Shown in pieces: positions 36,838 to 47,200 of a stretch of 64,000 nucleotides of DNA; the first letter of the stretch is position 1, and each line of letters opens with the position of its first letter. Made by a program: the position numbers and the translations under genes. Origin of the DNA: UBA4416 sp040387475 (lineage in GTDB: Bacteria > Bacteroidota > Bacteroidia > B-17B0 > Aurantibacillaceae); the NCBI GenBank assembly GCA_040387475.1, contig JAZKDT010000011.1, positions 1-64,000 of the forward strand, written 5' to 3'. A model generated the notes under the pieces. It was not told the DNA's origin and ran no database searches. It saw nothing but the letters and a program-made list of their open reading frames with translations.

Positions 36838-37899
36838 ATGAAGAACTCTGCGTATCGGATTTTAGTCTGTTTACTGTGTATTATATCTTTCCAGGGATAC
36901 ACACAACTTGATTCTTTGGTGGGTCAACCTTTGTATACTCAACATTTAACGCTCAAAGAAACGTTTTTTGGCAATGAAGAGATGTATCAGGTTTGTTACC
37001 CCAAGGACCATCGGTGGATCTTTACATCTATCATTATTTTTTCGATTGTTACTGTAATTCTTGGGGCATTGATTATTTATATTAAAAGCAGTACTAATAA
37101 AAAGCTAAAAGAAAAAAACAATATTATTGCAGAGCAAAATAAAGACCTTATTGATAGTATTAATTATTCGTTGAGAATACAGCAGGCTATTTTACCAGAC
37201 AAAAAAACAGAAGAAGCCGTTTTAAAAAATGGCTTTGTATTGTATAAACCAAAGAATATAGTGAGTGGCGATTTTTATTGGCTGAACAGAAATGAAGATA
37301 TCATTTATTTAGCTATTATCGATTGCACAGGGCACGGTGTTCCGGGAGCATTATTAACCATGTTGGCATACAACGCAATTAATAAAGCCGTTTTGGAAAA
37401 AGATATATCTGATCCAACATTGATACTGGACAATATGAACACAAATGTAAAAGAAGCTTTAAAACAGGATAAACACAATACAATTCAAGACAGTATGGAG
37501 GTAGGTGTTGTTTGTTTTAATACCACATCAAATCAATTACAGTTTTCAGGAGCAAACTTAGCATTAACTTATATCCAAAATGGAGAACTAAAAATTGCAA
37601 ACGGTGGTAAATGCTCGGTGGGTTCGGTTCAGGACAGTAGTATTGAATTACCTAAAACACATACCATACAATTAAAAACAGGTGATAGTTTTTATTTGTA
37701 TACAGATGGATATGCTGATCAATTTGGAGGAGAAAAAGGCAAGAAATTTAAATATAAACAACTGGAGCAGCTATTATTAGCCAATCACGGTAAGTCAGCT
37801 CGTGAGCAATATGCCATTTTGAATGCCACAATTGATGCATGGAAGGGGAAGCTGGAGCAAGTGGATGATATTTCCGTAATAGGATTAAAGGTCACTTAG
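36838..37899 (+). CDS. Membrane-anchored PP2C (SpoIIE-type) phosphatase lacking TPRs, copy 3
   Basis: 353 residues, about half the length of copies 1 and 2. After a signal-like N terminus (MKNSAYRILVCLLCIISFQGYTQ) there are only about 35 external residues, then a membrane helix (about 60-80), a coiled coil and the PP2C domain (IVSGDFYW, IDCTGHGVPGALLT, YLYTDGYADQFGG, then GKKFKYKQLE as in the others). The external TPR sensor is lost or was never present. It lies 10 bases after copy 2 and its last four bases overlap the end of the convergent aroB gene. It might respond to a partner rather than to its own ligand. Confidence 0.85.
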   Translation: MKNSAYRILVCLLCIISFQGYTQLDSLVGQPLYTQHLTLKETFFGNEEMYQVCYPKDHRWIFTSIIIFSIVTVILGALIIYIKSSTNKKLKEKNNIIAEQNKDLIDSINYSLRIQQAILPDKKTEEAVLKNGFVLYKPKNIVSGDFYWLNRNEDIIYLAIIDCTGHGVPGALLTMLAYNAINKAVLEKDISDPTLILDNMNTNVKEALKQDKHNTIQDSMEVGVVCFNTTSNQLQFSGANLALTYIQNGELKIANGGKCSVGSVQDSSIELPKTHTIQLKTGDSFYLYTDGYADQFGGEKGKKFKYKQLEQLLLANHGKSAREQYAILNATIDAWKGKLEQVDDISVIGLKVT

Positions 37900-38951
37900 T
37901 AGTGATCTATTGCTTTCTTAACCCTATCTGATAAAACTCCACAGCATAGTTTATAAGCCCCAATTTTAGCTGGTAATGCAAAGCATAAGGAATCTCCTTC
38001 ATTTTTTTTATCATGTAAAATATAGCGTAGTAAAAGGGTTTCTGTTTCTTTTGTAATCTTTATTTTTTTATAAACAGATTCAAGGTAAACAGACGTTTCT
38101 GTGAGTTCTTTTTTTGTGATGTGTTTTAATTGAAAAGCAATCTCCAGTTCCATCAACATTCCTGCAGCGATAGCCTCACCGTGGAGAATGTCTTTTCGTT
38201 GCTCTATTAGCGCACTTTCCAGGGCATGTCCAATGGTGTGCCCAAAGTTTAATGATTTTCGAAGGTCGTTCTCGTGAAGGTCTTTTTTTACAATGCTGTT
38301 CTTTAATTCAATGGCTTTGGCAATTACCTTTTCGGAACTGAATTCAGCAGGTAATTTTAAATGTCTCAATTCTTTCCAAAAGGCTAAATCTGCTATCAGC
38401 GCTATTTTAATAATTTCTGCATATCCATTTTTAATTTGGCGTTCAGATAAGGTTTCTAAAAAGCCCGGATTTACGAATACACCCTTAGGTTCGCTCGTTG
38501 TGCCAATATGATTTTTAATGCCCTCAAAATCCACGCCTGTTTTACCCCCTACACTGGCATCAACCATTGACAATAACGTTGTTGGAATATTAATAAAATC
38601 AATACCACGCTTAAAAGTAGAGGCTACAAATCCTCCAAGATCTGAAATTACCCCACCACCTAAATTAATAATCAAACTTTTTTTATCAGCACCTGTATCA
38701 GTTAATGCACCCCAAACCTGGAGGCAGGTGTCCAGTGTTTTTTTATCTTCACCGCTTTCCAACTCAATAATCTCAGCGTTATTTAATGTCGGAGAGTGAA
38801 ATAAAAGTGTAGGCAGGCAAAATTCAAACGTGTGTTCGTCACACAAAATATAATAGTGACTGTAGTTGTTTTTTTTGAGAAATGCATTAAGAGATGGTAA
38901 ACTGCTGTCTCCTATGAAAATGGTATATGATGTAGATTTGATGGTTGGCAT
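37896..38951 (-). CDS. aroB: 3-dehydroquinate synthase
   Basis: 351 residues of the shikimate pathway, converting DAHP to 3-dehydroquinate with NAD and zinc. The NAD-binding segment is GGGVISDLGGFVASTFKRG, followed by FINIPTTLLSMVDASVGGKTG. Zinc and substrate residues lie in KNGYAEIIK and LNFGHTIGHALE with HGEAIAAGM. The ORF size is standard. It is nine bases downstream of the heptaheme lipoprotein gene, so the two are transcribed together, without a functional reason being evident. It converges with phosphatase copy 3, overlapping by four bases. Confidence 0.96.
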   Translation of the reverse strand: MPTIKSTSYTIFIGDSSLPSLNAFLKKNNYSHYYILCDEHTFEFCLPTLLFHSPTLNNAEIIELESGEDKKTLDTCLQVWGALTDTGADKKSLIINLGGGVISDLGGFVASTFKRGIDFINIPTTLLSMVDASVGGKTGVDFEGIKNHIGTTSEPKGVFVNPGFLETLSERQIKNGYAEIIKIALIADLAFWKELRHLKLPAEFSSEKVIAKAIELKNSIVKKDLHENDLRKSLNFGHTIGHALESALIEQRKDILHGEAIAAGMLMELEIAFQLKHITKKELTETSVYLESVYKKIKITKETETLLLRYILHDKKNEGDSLCFALPAKIGAYKLCCGVLSDRVKKAIDHY

Positions 38952-38960
38952 AAGTGTGTG

Positions 38961-41018
38961 TTAATGCATCGCGCTTATCTGCGTTAGTGCCTGGGTGGCT
39001 TGCTGGTTTTTTGGATTATGTTTTAATAATCTGTTTAAATAAACCTCTGCCTGGTTATAATTTTTTTTGTAGGCGTACAAGCCTGCAATGTTCAATAGTA
39101 AGGCTTCATAATCGGGATCTAATGCCAGGGCTTTAAAGTAGAGTTCTTCGGCTTCCCTAACGTTCCCTTGTCTTAATTTCACAAAACCTAAGTTTGTTAA
39201 AGCTGAAACATGTTTGGGGTTTTCTTTTAAAATGGATGAAAGTTCTTTGTCTGCGGCAGGCAATAAACCGTTAGCTGCCAAAGCCGCGCCATATTTATTT
39301 CTAAAATCAAGTACGTATGGAGCCAATGTTACCGCATTTTTGTAGTATGTAATGGCTCGTTGTATGTTCCCTGTATTAAAACAAGCTTCGCCAATGCGGT
39401 AGCTTGTCCAGGCATCTTCGTTGGCATAATTTTTTTTAGTAAGTCGGGAATTCAGTAAATAGTTATCGGTTAGCCTGCTCGCATAGCCTACTATTTTAGT
39501 AAAATCACTTTTACAGAAGTTAAGTTGTATCAATAATTCGATATTTGATCTTAAGTCTCCGTCGGTTTTCTCTTTCAAATAAAAAGCGGCACTGTCTAAA
39601 TGTGAAATTTTATTTTCAAATTTTTCGTACTGGTTTAAATAGGCTTTTGCTTTCGTGTATGCTGTTGGATTTTTCTCATTGATAGCATATAAGCCGATAA
39701 ATTCTTTAATGCCTGCTTTGTCTTTTTTACTCATTGGTTTGCGGATGTAATGATCATGAACCGTCACGTGAGGAATATCAATAGAACCCGATTTCGGCAT
39801 GTGGCAGCTTACACAGTTGGATGCTTTTGTAATGCCGGGTTTGCTACAAAAAGCATTTACATTTTCTTTAAATTTGTATCCTCTGCCTCCCGGAATTCCT
39901 AGCTCCTCATGACATTTTCTACAAGCGTCATTAAAAACTTCTTTATTAGTCTCTCTTACGCTCACATGTGGATTGTGACAGGTCACACATGTCATTGCGT
40001 CTTTATATGGCCGTAACGATTTTGAGGGATTTGATTTCGCGCTTTCCATCGATTTAATAAAGCAAGCACTTTGTTTCAATCTATCAGCATGGGAAGCCAT
40101 AATAAATTCATCATCTGCATTTTTATATTTAGGTAAAAAAACAGTCATGTAATCACTCAACTTCATACCTGGTTTAAAATCATAAAATGATTTCCCTTCT
40201 TTTAAAATGGTGTTTCCCTGCAAATGACAACGCTGGCAAATATCAAATTGAGCGTCTATGCTTAATTTTGCAGGATTTACAATGCTATAGTCAATATATT
40301 TTGATGTGTCAATTCTGCTGCCTGTTTGACGCTCGGCAACATGAATGCTTCCAGGCCCGTGGCAACGTTCACAGTTAATGCCCTCGGGCACAGCCGTAAA
40401 TTTATTTTCTGAACCTAATACAAATTCGGGATAATTATTATGACAGCTCATGCACTCCAATCCAATTTTGCGCATAAAACGGCTGTTATGGCCATCTTCA
40501 AATCCGGGAGGTAAATCCCACTGTTTTTTTTGGGTATAAAAGGTCATCGGCATTTGATTCAAATAACCATTAACTGACTGAATATGGGAGTTCGTATGCT
40601 GGCCGGATCCTACGATAAAATCAACAGTTTCCTGTCGTTTATAAATCGTGTCTTTTCCTTTCAAACGGTATTCTAAAAACTGCAAACTGTCATTTAGCCA
40701 AAAGGCTTTATAATAAAAATCGCCGATCTTATCATGAATAACGGATGTGTGATAGTCGCCGGAAGATTTTTGTTTGCTGGCAATATCAAATGATTTGCCC
40801 ATGCCGGTTTTGATATACGTATCATAAATCCCCTGGTGACAAAGCTTGCAGGTGTTTATACCTACATAACGTGCCGTATCTGAATGGTTCAGATAAAGTA
40901 ATATGTCTTTTTTTACAATCACCCCGTTACTATTTCCTTCAGGAGTGTGACACGAAAATATTGCTGCCGCAATAAGGGCAATTAAAAATAACAGCAGATA
41001 TTTAAGTGAATTTAGCAT
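38961..41018 (-). CDS. Heptaheme cytochrome c / TPR lipoprotein
   Basis: 685 residues. The N terminus (MLNSLKYLLLFLIALIAAAIFSC) is a lipoprotein signal with lipobox Cys at 23. Seven CxxCH heme-binding motifs follow (CKLCH, CMSCH, CERCH, CQRCH, CVTCH, CRKCH, CVSCH) between about residues 57 and 405. After that come TPR repeats (about 540-680: EACFNTGNIQRAITYYKNAV and others). It resembles cytochrome c554/NrfA-related multiheme proteins of Bacteroidota used in periplasmic electron transfer. The C-terminal TPR part may dock a partner. The redox partner is unknown. A -7-like box lies just upstream. Confidence 0.88.
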   Translation of the reverse strand: MLNSLKYLLLFLIALIAAAIFSCHTPEGNSNGVIVKKDILLYLNHSDTARYVGINTCKLCHQGIYDTYIKTGMGKSFDIASKQKSSGDYHTSVIHDKIGDFYYKAFWLNDSLQFLEYRLKGKDTIYKRQETVDFIVGSGQHTNSHIQSVNGYLNQMPMTFYTQKKQWDLPPGFEDGHNSRFMRKIGLECMSCHNNYPEFVLGSENKFTAVPEGINCERCHGPGSIHVAERQTGSRIDTSKYIDYSIVNPAKLSIDAQFDICQRCHLQGNTILKEGKSFYDFKPGMKLSDYMTVFLPKYKNADDEFIMASHADRLKQSACFIKSMESAKSNPSKSLRPYKDAMTCVTCHNPHVSVRETNKEVFNDACRKCHEELGIPGGRGYKFKENVNAFCSKPGITKASNCVSCHMPKSGSIDIPHVTVHDHYIRKPMSKKDKAGIKEFIGLYAINEKNPTAYTKAKAYLNQYEKFENKISHLDSAAFYLKEKTDGDLRSNIELLIQLNFCKSDFTKIVGYASRLTDNYLLNSRLTKKNYANEDAWTSYRIGEACFNTGNIQRAITYYKNAVTLAPYVLDFRNKYGAALAANGLLPAADKELSSILKENPKHVSALTNLGFVKLRQGNVREAEELYFKALALDPDYEALLLNIAGLYAYKKNYNQAEVYLNRLLKHNPKNQQATQALTQISAMH

Positions 41019-41035
41019 TTGAAACTAAGATAGCT

Positions 41036-41043
41036 CAAAATTA
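41036..41043 (-). promoter_or_regulatory. Possible -7 box of the heptaheme gene
   Basis: On the minus strand TAATTTTG matches TAnnTTTG. No TTG stands at the expected upstream spacing, so this is a half-site only. Confidence 0.35.
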
Positions 41044-41143
41044 GCATAACAATTTGTAAAAGCGGTAAATCCAAAAAATCATCTCATTGGTCATAAATTA
41101 AGGTTTATTTAACGATAAAGTGTAGATTTTCAATCAGATAAAC

Positions 41144-41173
41144 TTGGTTTGTCACTTAAAAGTCGTACTTTTG
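41144..41173 (+). promoter_or_regulatory. Bacteroidota promoter of typA
   Basis: TTG at 41144-41146 and TACTTTTG at 41166-41173 are 19 bases apart, a full match. The TTG frame that extends upstream of ATG 41194 is inside this promoter, which supports the ATG as start. Confidence 0.75.
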
Positions 41174-41193
41174 CGCCCTTATTAAAATATACC

Positions 41194-43005
41194 ATGTCAG
41201 AAATTAGAAACATTGCCATTATTGCCCATGTCGATCACGGGAAAACAACCTTAGTAGATAAAATTTTACACCAGTGTAATTTATTCAGAGAAAACCAGGC
41301 TTCTGGTGAGTTGATCCTTGATAATAACGACTTAGAGCGTGAGCGTGGTATTACTATTTTAGCAAAAAATGTATCCGTTACATACAAAGGAACAAAAATT
41401 AACATCATTGACACACCGGGCCATGCTGACTTTGGTGGAGAAGTTGAACGTACATTAAATATGGCGGATGGTGTAATTTTATTAGTAGATGCTTTTGAAG
41501 GGCCAATGCCTCAAACGCGTTTTGTAACTCAAAAAGCGATTGCAGCAGGTAAAAAAGCCATTGTTGTTGTAAATAAAGTAGATAAGCCAAACTGTCGTCC
41601 TGACGAAGTTCATGATCAGGTATTTGATTTGTTCTTTAACCTGGAAGCTACAGAAGATCAGTTGAATTTTCCTACTGTTTTTGGATCCAGTAAAAATGGA
41701 TGGATGGGCCCGGATTATAAAACGGCCACCAACGATGTTACTTACTTATTAGATACTATTTTAGAAAATATCCCTACAGCTCCTGAGCGTGTGGGAACTT
41801 TACAAATTCAAATTACGTCTTTGGATTATTCTTCTTTCATCGGTCGTATTGCCGTAGGACGTGTATTCCGTGGAATTATAAAAGAAAACATGCCTGTTAG
41901 CGTTGTAAAACGTGATGGTCGGATTCAAAAATCACGTATAAAAGAATTATATGTATTTGAGGGTTTAGGCAAGGTAAAAGTTACCGAAGTTCAAACAGGC
42001 GATATTTGCGCATTTACAGGAATTGAAGGATTTGAGATTGGCGATACAGTGGCTGATTTTGAAAATCCGGAAGCAATGCCAACCATGAAAATTGATGAGC
42101 CAACCATGAGTATGTTGTTTACTATTAACAACTCTCCGTTCTTTGGTAAAGATGGTAAATTTGTTACTTCCCGTCACTTACGTGACCGTTTATATAAAGA
42201 ATTAGAGAAAAATTTAGCAATGCGTGTTGAAGAAACATCATCACCTGATTCTTATTTAGTGTTTGGTCGCGGTATTCTTCACTTATCTGTTTTGATTGAA
42301 ACTATGCGCCGGGAGGGGTATGAATTACAATTAGGTCAGCCACAGGTTATCGTTAAAGAAATTGATGGCCAGAAATGTGAGCCTATCGAGGTATTAACAG
42401 TTGATGTTCCACAGGAATCGTCATCTAAAGTAATTGATCTGGTAACTCAGCGTAAAGGAAATTTAATGCTAATGGAAGCAAAAGGAGATTTAACTCACAT
42501 GGAGTTTGAAATCCCAGCGCGTGGTATTATTGGTTTACGTAATAACGTATTAACGGCTACAGCTGGTGAGGCTATCATGGCCCATCGTTTTAAAGATTAT
42601 GAGCCTTGGAAGGGCCCGATTCCGAGCCGCATTGCGGGGGTATTAATTTCTAAAGATAAAGGAACAGCGGTAGCTTATTCTATTGATAAATTACAGGATC
42701 GTGGTAAATTCTTTGTTGAAGCAGGAGATGAAATTTACCCGGGAATGGTTATTGGTGAGCATATCCGTCCTGATGATTTAGTAGTAAATATCTGTACTGA
42801 GAAGCAATTAACCAATATGCGTGCATCAGGTACTGATGATAAAATGCGTATTGTACCAAAAATAAACTTCAGTTTAGAAGAGGCAATGGAATATATCCAG
42901 GGTGATGAATATGTTGAGATCACGCCAACTTTCATCCGTTTACGTAAAATCTATTTAGATGAAAACGAGCGTAAACGTATGGGAAAAACCTTAGTTTCTA
43001 AATAA
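41194..43005 (+). CDS. typA: Translational GTPase TypA/BipA
   Basis: 603 residues from ATG 41194. The G1 motif AHVDHGKTT, G2/G3 segments RGITILAKNVSV and DTPGHADFGGEVER, and NKVDKP (G4) are intact. The EF-G-like domains and the TypA C-terminal domain (RIVPKINFSLEEAMEYI) follow. It is a ribosome-associated GTPase involved in stress and low-temperature growth and in 50S assembly. A longer frame to 41149 starts with TTG inside the promoter and is rejected. The gene has its own promoter and a terminator about 20 bases after the stop. Confidence 0.97.
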   Translation: MSEIRNIAIIAHVDHGKTTLVDKILHQCNLFRENQASGELILDNNDLERERGITILAKNVSVTYKGTKINIIDTPGHADFGGEVERTLNMADGVILLVDAFEGPMPQTRFVTQKAIAAGKKAIVVVNKVDKPNCRPDEVHDQVFDLFFNLEATEDQLNFPTVFGSSKNGWMGPDYKTATNDVTYLLDTILENIPTAPERVGTLQIQITSLDYSSFIGRIAVGRVFRGIIKENMPVSVVKRDGRIQKSRIKELYVFEGLGKVKVTEVQTGDICAFTGIEGFEIGDTVADFENPEAMPTMKIDEPTMSMLFTINNSPFFGKDGKFVTSRHLRDRLYKELEKNLAMRVEETSSPDSYLVFGRGILHLSVLIETMRREGYELQLGQPQVIVKEIDGQKCEPIEVLTVDVPQESSSKVIDLVTQRKGNLMLMEAKGDLTHMEFEIPARGIIGLRNNVLTATAGEAIMAHRFKDYEPWKGPIPSRIAGVLISKDKGTAVAYSIDKLQDRGKFFVEAGDEIYPGMVIGEHIRPDDLVVNICTEKQLTNMRASGTDDKMRIVPKINFSLEEAMEYIQGDEYVEITPTFIRLRKIYLDENERKRMGKTLVSK

Positions 43006-43024
43006 TATTAACCTTACAATAATT

Positions 43025-43064
43025 AAAGGCAAAGGAAACCCACTGTGTTTTCTTTGCCTTTTTT
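43025..43064 (+). terminator. Terminator of typA
   Basis: A 15-base stem (AAAGGCAAAGGAAAC with GTTTTCTTTGCCTTT) closes on a seven-base loop and is followed by T bases. Confidence 0.85.
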
Positions 43065-43076
43065 GCATTATATAAC

Positions 43077-43084
43077 TACTTTCG
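43077..43084 (+). promoter_or_regulatory. -7 box of the dCMP deaminase gene; leaderless or nearly so
   Basis: TACTTTCG ends four bases before the ATG at 43089, so the transcript probably starts at or just inside the start codon. Confidence 0.5.
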
Positions 43085-43088
43085 CACT

Positions 43089-43568
43089 ATGAACAAGCCC
43101 AGTTACGAAGAAATATACATGGAATTAGCCGAAAAGCTGGCTTTGCGGTCACACTGCGTTAAAGCTCAGGTTGGGGCAGTTTTAACTAAGGACACCCGTA
43201 TTGTATCATTGGGCTATAATGGGCCGCCGGCAGGTACCCATAATTGTGACCAGGAGTGGCCACAGGATGGTTGCGCGCGCGATAGCAAGGGAAGCTGTTC
43301 TTTGGCTCTTCACGCCGAGCAAAATGCCATTTTATATGCAGTAAAAAATAACACCACCATTGATGGGTCTACATTATACGTAACCTTGTCTCCATGTATA
43401 GCTTGTGCGCGCGTAATTTATACTATGGGAATCAAAAGAGTATATTACAAAAACAGCTATGCAGAGTATAAAAATATTCCTACAGATGAGGGTGTTGAGT
43501 TTTTGAAAAAATTTGGGGTTGAAGTTATCCGGTACTATGGAAGCGTAAGTAAAGAAAACGTTATATAG
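43089..43568 (+). CDS. dCMP deaminase family protein
   Basis: 159 residues with the cytidine/deoxycytidylate deaminase zinc site: LHAEQNAI (His, Glu) and LSPCIACAR (two Cys). The ALRSHCVKAQVGAVL N-terminal stretch and the GYNGPPAGTHNC segment fit the dCMP deaminase (ComEB-like) family. It would make dUMP for thymidylate synthesis. It follows the typA terminator and has its own -7 box close to the start. The basic secreted-protein gene begins 16 bases after its stop. Confidence 0.88.
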   Translation: MNKPSYEEIYMELAEKLALRSHCVKAQVGAVLTKDTRIVSLGYNGPPAGTHNCDQEWPQDGCARDSKGSCSLALHAEQNAILYAVKNNTTIDGSTLYVTLSPCIACARVIYTMGIKRVYYKNSYAEYKNIPTDEGVEFLKKFGVEVIRYYGSVSKENVI

Positions 43569-43584
43569 CCTAAAATAATAAAAA

Positions 43585-43962
43585 ATGTTAGCACGATTAC
43601 TGACCATATTTATTTTAACGACATGTCTTTGCAACATTGGTTTGGCGCAGGAAGGCGGCAGTAAGCCCAATCCCGGAAAACACGAGCAGTCACCAAAAAG
43701 CAAACGTAAATTACGTAAGTCTGATCGAAAAGAGGCCAAAGAAAAACGCAAAGCAGAAAAAGCAGAAAGAAAAAAAATCAAAGCTCATCACAAACGAATT
43801 CAAACAAAAGAAGTTCGTAAACGGATGAAGAGAAATAAAGGAAAAGCGATCAGAAATAACACGCATCAAAGAGAACCTTTTTTTAAGCGCCTGTTTCAAA
43901 AGAAGAGGGGGAAGGCTTCCAAAAAACCAAAGGAGAAAACCTCTAAAATACAACAGTACTAA
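43585..43962 (+). CDS. Small, very basic secreted protein
   Basis: 125 residues. A signal peptide (MLARLLTIFILTTCLCNIGLAQ) is followed by a mature part of about 100 residues that is roughly half Lys and Arg (KSKRKLRKSDRKEAKEKR, KKIKAHHKRIQTKE, FFKRLFQKKRGK), probably helical or disordered. I recognise no family. It could bind polyanions such as LPS, DNA or acidic glycans outside the cytoplasm, or be a low-complexity frame. It is transcribed with the dCMP deaminase gene. Confidence 0.5.
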   Translation: MLARLLTIFILTTCLCNIGLAQEGGSKPNPGKHEQSPKSKRKLRKSDRKEAKEKRKAEKAERKKIKAHHKRIQTKEVRKRMKRNKGKAIRNNTHQREPFFKRLFQKKRGKASKKPKEKTSKIQQY

Positions 43963-43986
43963 ATGTGCAAAATTCCACATTTGTAC
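43956..43986. repeat. Hairpin overlapping the stop of the basic-protein gene
   Basis: GTAC-T-AAATGTG pairs with CACATTT-GTAC (one bulged base). There is no U-rich tail, so it may only weakly terminate. Confidence 0.4.
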
Positions 43987-44261
43987 AATTTCTAGTAAAA
44001 TCTTACCACTTATTGGGTAAAACCCGCCACTTATCAATTTTTCACCCCCATTTAACAGAACACAAAAGTTATTGTAAAGGTTGTGTGTAAATTCGTGTTA
44101 ATTCTTGTTAAGTTTAATACCCTTTAACAACAAAAATTTGGAAAATAACCGCCACATAATCAGAATATTACAAAAAACCGATATAAAAACTTGCACTAGT
44201 TGCCTATCATTTATATATTTATCCGCTCGTATAAACTGAACTTAATTAAAAAACTATCAAT
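43987..44261. promoter_or_regulatory. Long leader and promoter region of the TonB receptor unit
   Basis: About 275 bases with no gene. Near the end, TTG about 20 bases upstream of TATATTTA (44212-44219 region) resembles a promoter about 40 bases before the ATG. The AT-rich block between 44090 and 44130 repeats GTTAA words. No riboswitch or RNA gene is apparent. Confidence 0.35.
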
Positions 44262-47200
44262 ATGTTAAGAAAAATTTACTTTTCAATCGTAACACTTTTA
44301 TTAGCTGGTACCTCTGCCATCGCTCAAAACAATGGTGGAGCCATAAAAGTTTTATTAAAAGATAAGACAAATGGAGAAACTATCCCCTTTGCAAACGTTG
44401 TAGCTTATCAAGGCGGTGTGCAGGTTGGTGTTGGAACCACTGATATGGATGGTTATGCAATGATCAAGCCATTAGCACCGGGTAAATATGATATCAAAGG
44501 TGTTTATGTAGGTTATCAGGCGGCGCAAATTACAGGAGTTGTAGTGGGTGAAGCTAAGACAGCTTATGTAACCATTGAGTTATCAAATGGTGAAGGTGTT
44601 AGATTAGATGAGGTTCAAATTATAGCTTATGCTGAGCCATTAATTGATGGTGATATGAAGTCAGGTGGAACTGTTACGAGAGAAGAGTACCAAAACATGG
44701 CAACTAAAAATATTAACTCAGTTGCTGCAACAACAGCTGGTGTTTACCAGGCAGATGAAGGCGGCGCTCTAAGTGTAAGAGGTGGACGTTCTTCGTCTAC
44801 CATTTATTTTGTAGATGGTGTTAAAGTAATTGGTGGGTTAGGAGTTCCTCAGCAAGGTGTTGAGCAGTTAAACGTAATTACGGGTGGTGTTCCGGCTCAG
44901 TATGGTGATGCAACTTCAGGGATTATTTCAGTAACAACCCGTGGACCTCAAAGTAAGTTTTTTGGAGGTGTGGAGTTAATTTCATCTCAGTTAACCGATA
45001 AATATGGTTACAACTCTTTAGGTTTCTCAATCGGTGGACCAATCTTACAAAAGAAAGATTCAACAGGACATAAAGAACCAAAAATCGGTTTCTTCTTATC
45101 TGGCCAAGGTACTTACGAAAAAGATCCTGCTCCGTCTTTTGTGAAGATGTGGAAATTAACAGATTCTAAGCTTGCTGAATTAGAAAAAAATCCTTTAAGA
45201 GTAGTTACCATTGGTTCTGACGACATTTTTATCCGTGAATTAGATTATGTTACAAAAGCGGATATGGTTCAAACACCGGTTCGTCAAAATGTGGCAAGCC
45301 GCTCTATTCAATTAAATGGTAAATTAGATTTTAAATTAGCTCCTAATACAAACTTAACATTAGGTGGGGCTTTTGATTATGGCAATGCACATGATTTCAC
45401 GTATGTCTATTCATTATTCAATCCTCAAAATAATCCTCAAACAATTAATACAACCTGGAGAACTTACGCCCGTATTAACCAAAAATTTGGAACTAACCAA
45501 ACAGCTACAGAAAAAGAAAAATCCCAGGCTTTAATCTCCAATGCATATTTTACATTTTTAGCGAGTTATGAAAAATCAAAATCAAAAACTCAGGATGACA
45601 CTCATAAAGATAAAATCTTTAATTACGGTTACCAGGGTAAGTATAACTTTACGGTAGATACAACAAGCAACTACGGAGTTGAATATGATGATACAACCAA
45701 TACCTATTTCTTAGAGTATAAAGGCAGAATTTTAAGTCCAATTACATACCAAAGAAGTGAATTGAATCCTACAACGGCTAACTATTCCAGCCAGGTATTT
45801 AATTATAAAGGAACAGAAGAATCTATTCAGGCTGCACAGGGAGATTACGCTTTCGTAAACGGTGACAGACCTCAAAGTATTAATGGTTTATTTGCTTCTA
45901 CAGGCCGTCAGTATAATGGATACGGTGTAACTGAATCAACACAGTTACGTTTTGCATCCAGTTTCTCTGCTGATTTTAAAAACCACGCTATCATGGTGGG
46001 TGTAGAATACGATCAACGTAATCAAAGTGGTTACCAGGTTCTTCCAATCGAATTATGGAGACGTATGAGAGAGTTAAGTAACCTTCACTTACAAACATTT
46101 GACAAGGAAAATCCAATTATTATTCCTGGAACTCCTGCTACAGCTGGTTTAGATCAATATTACTACAGATATGTTTATGATGCTGATAACCAAACTCAAA
46201 TTGACAAATCATTAAGAGAAGCTTTAGGTTTATCTGCTGATAATCAAACATACATTAATACAGATGCGTTTTCTCCGGATGATTTAAAACTGAGTATGTT
46301 TAGTGCGCAGGATTTATTACAAAGCGGCGTAAATCCATTGGTAGATTATTACGGATACGATTATTTGGGAAATAAAGATAAAAACTCAACTAACCTTGAT
46401 AAATTCTTAAACGATAAAGATGACAAAGGAAACCAAACTTTACATGTTGGAGCTTATAAGCCTATTTATGTAGCTGGTTACATCCAGGATAAGTTTGATT
46501 TTAAAGATCTTAAATTTAACGTAGGTGTACGTGTTGATCGTTTCGATGCAAATCAAAAAGTATTAAAAGATCCTTATTTATTCCAGGAGGCTTATACAGC
46601 GTCAGAAAAAGCTGAAGGTAAACCGGAGAATATCAAAGGAGATTATGTTGTGTATGTAGATAACTTAACAAGCTTAAATGTTGTTGGTTACAGACACACA
46701 GATGAAAAAACTCAAACAACTACCTGGTATAACAGTGAAGGTATTGAAACATCAGATCCAAAAACCTTAGTAAGTGATGGTAAATTAACGCCATGGTTAA
46801 AAGATGCTGATTATGCGGGTAAAAATGCTTTCAGTACAGCTGCCTTTAGAGATTACAAACCACAAATTAATGTAATGCCACGTGTGGCTTTCTCATTCCC
46901 TATTTCGGATGTGGCTAACTTCTTTGCACATTATGATGTATTGACTCAACGTCCTTCAGATGGTTTAATGCGTTTCGATCCAAAAGATTACTATTTCATT
47001 AACTCTACATCTAGTAGCCCATTCATTACTAACTCAAACTTAAAACCTGAAAAAACAATTGATTACGAAATTGGATATAACCAGGTTTTAAACCAAAAGA
47101 AAAATGCTGCATTAAAAATTACAGCTTTCTATCGTGAGTTAAGAAATCAAATTACTTTAGTTTCCTTAACTAACGCATATCCTAAAACGTATCAAACGTA

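Noticed and set aside
38518..38799. 93-residue plus-strand frame
   Set aside because: It is antisense to aroB and has no recognisable protein features.
41149..41193. Upstream TTG extension of typA
   Set aside because: It overlaps the -33/-7 promoter; ATG 41194 gives the standard TypA N terminus.
43711..44037. 108-residue minus-strand Phe-rich frame
   Set aside because: It is the reverse complement of the Lys-rich secreted-protein gene and contains no recognised motif.
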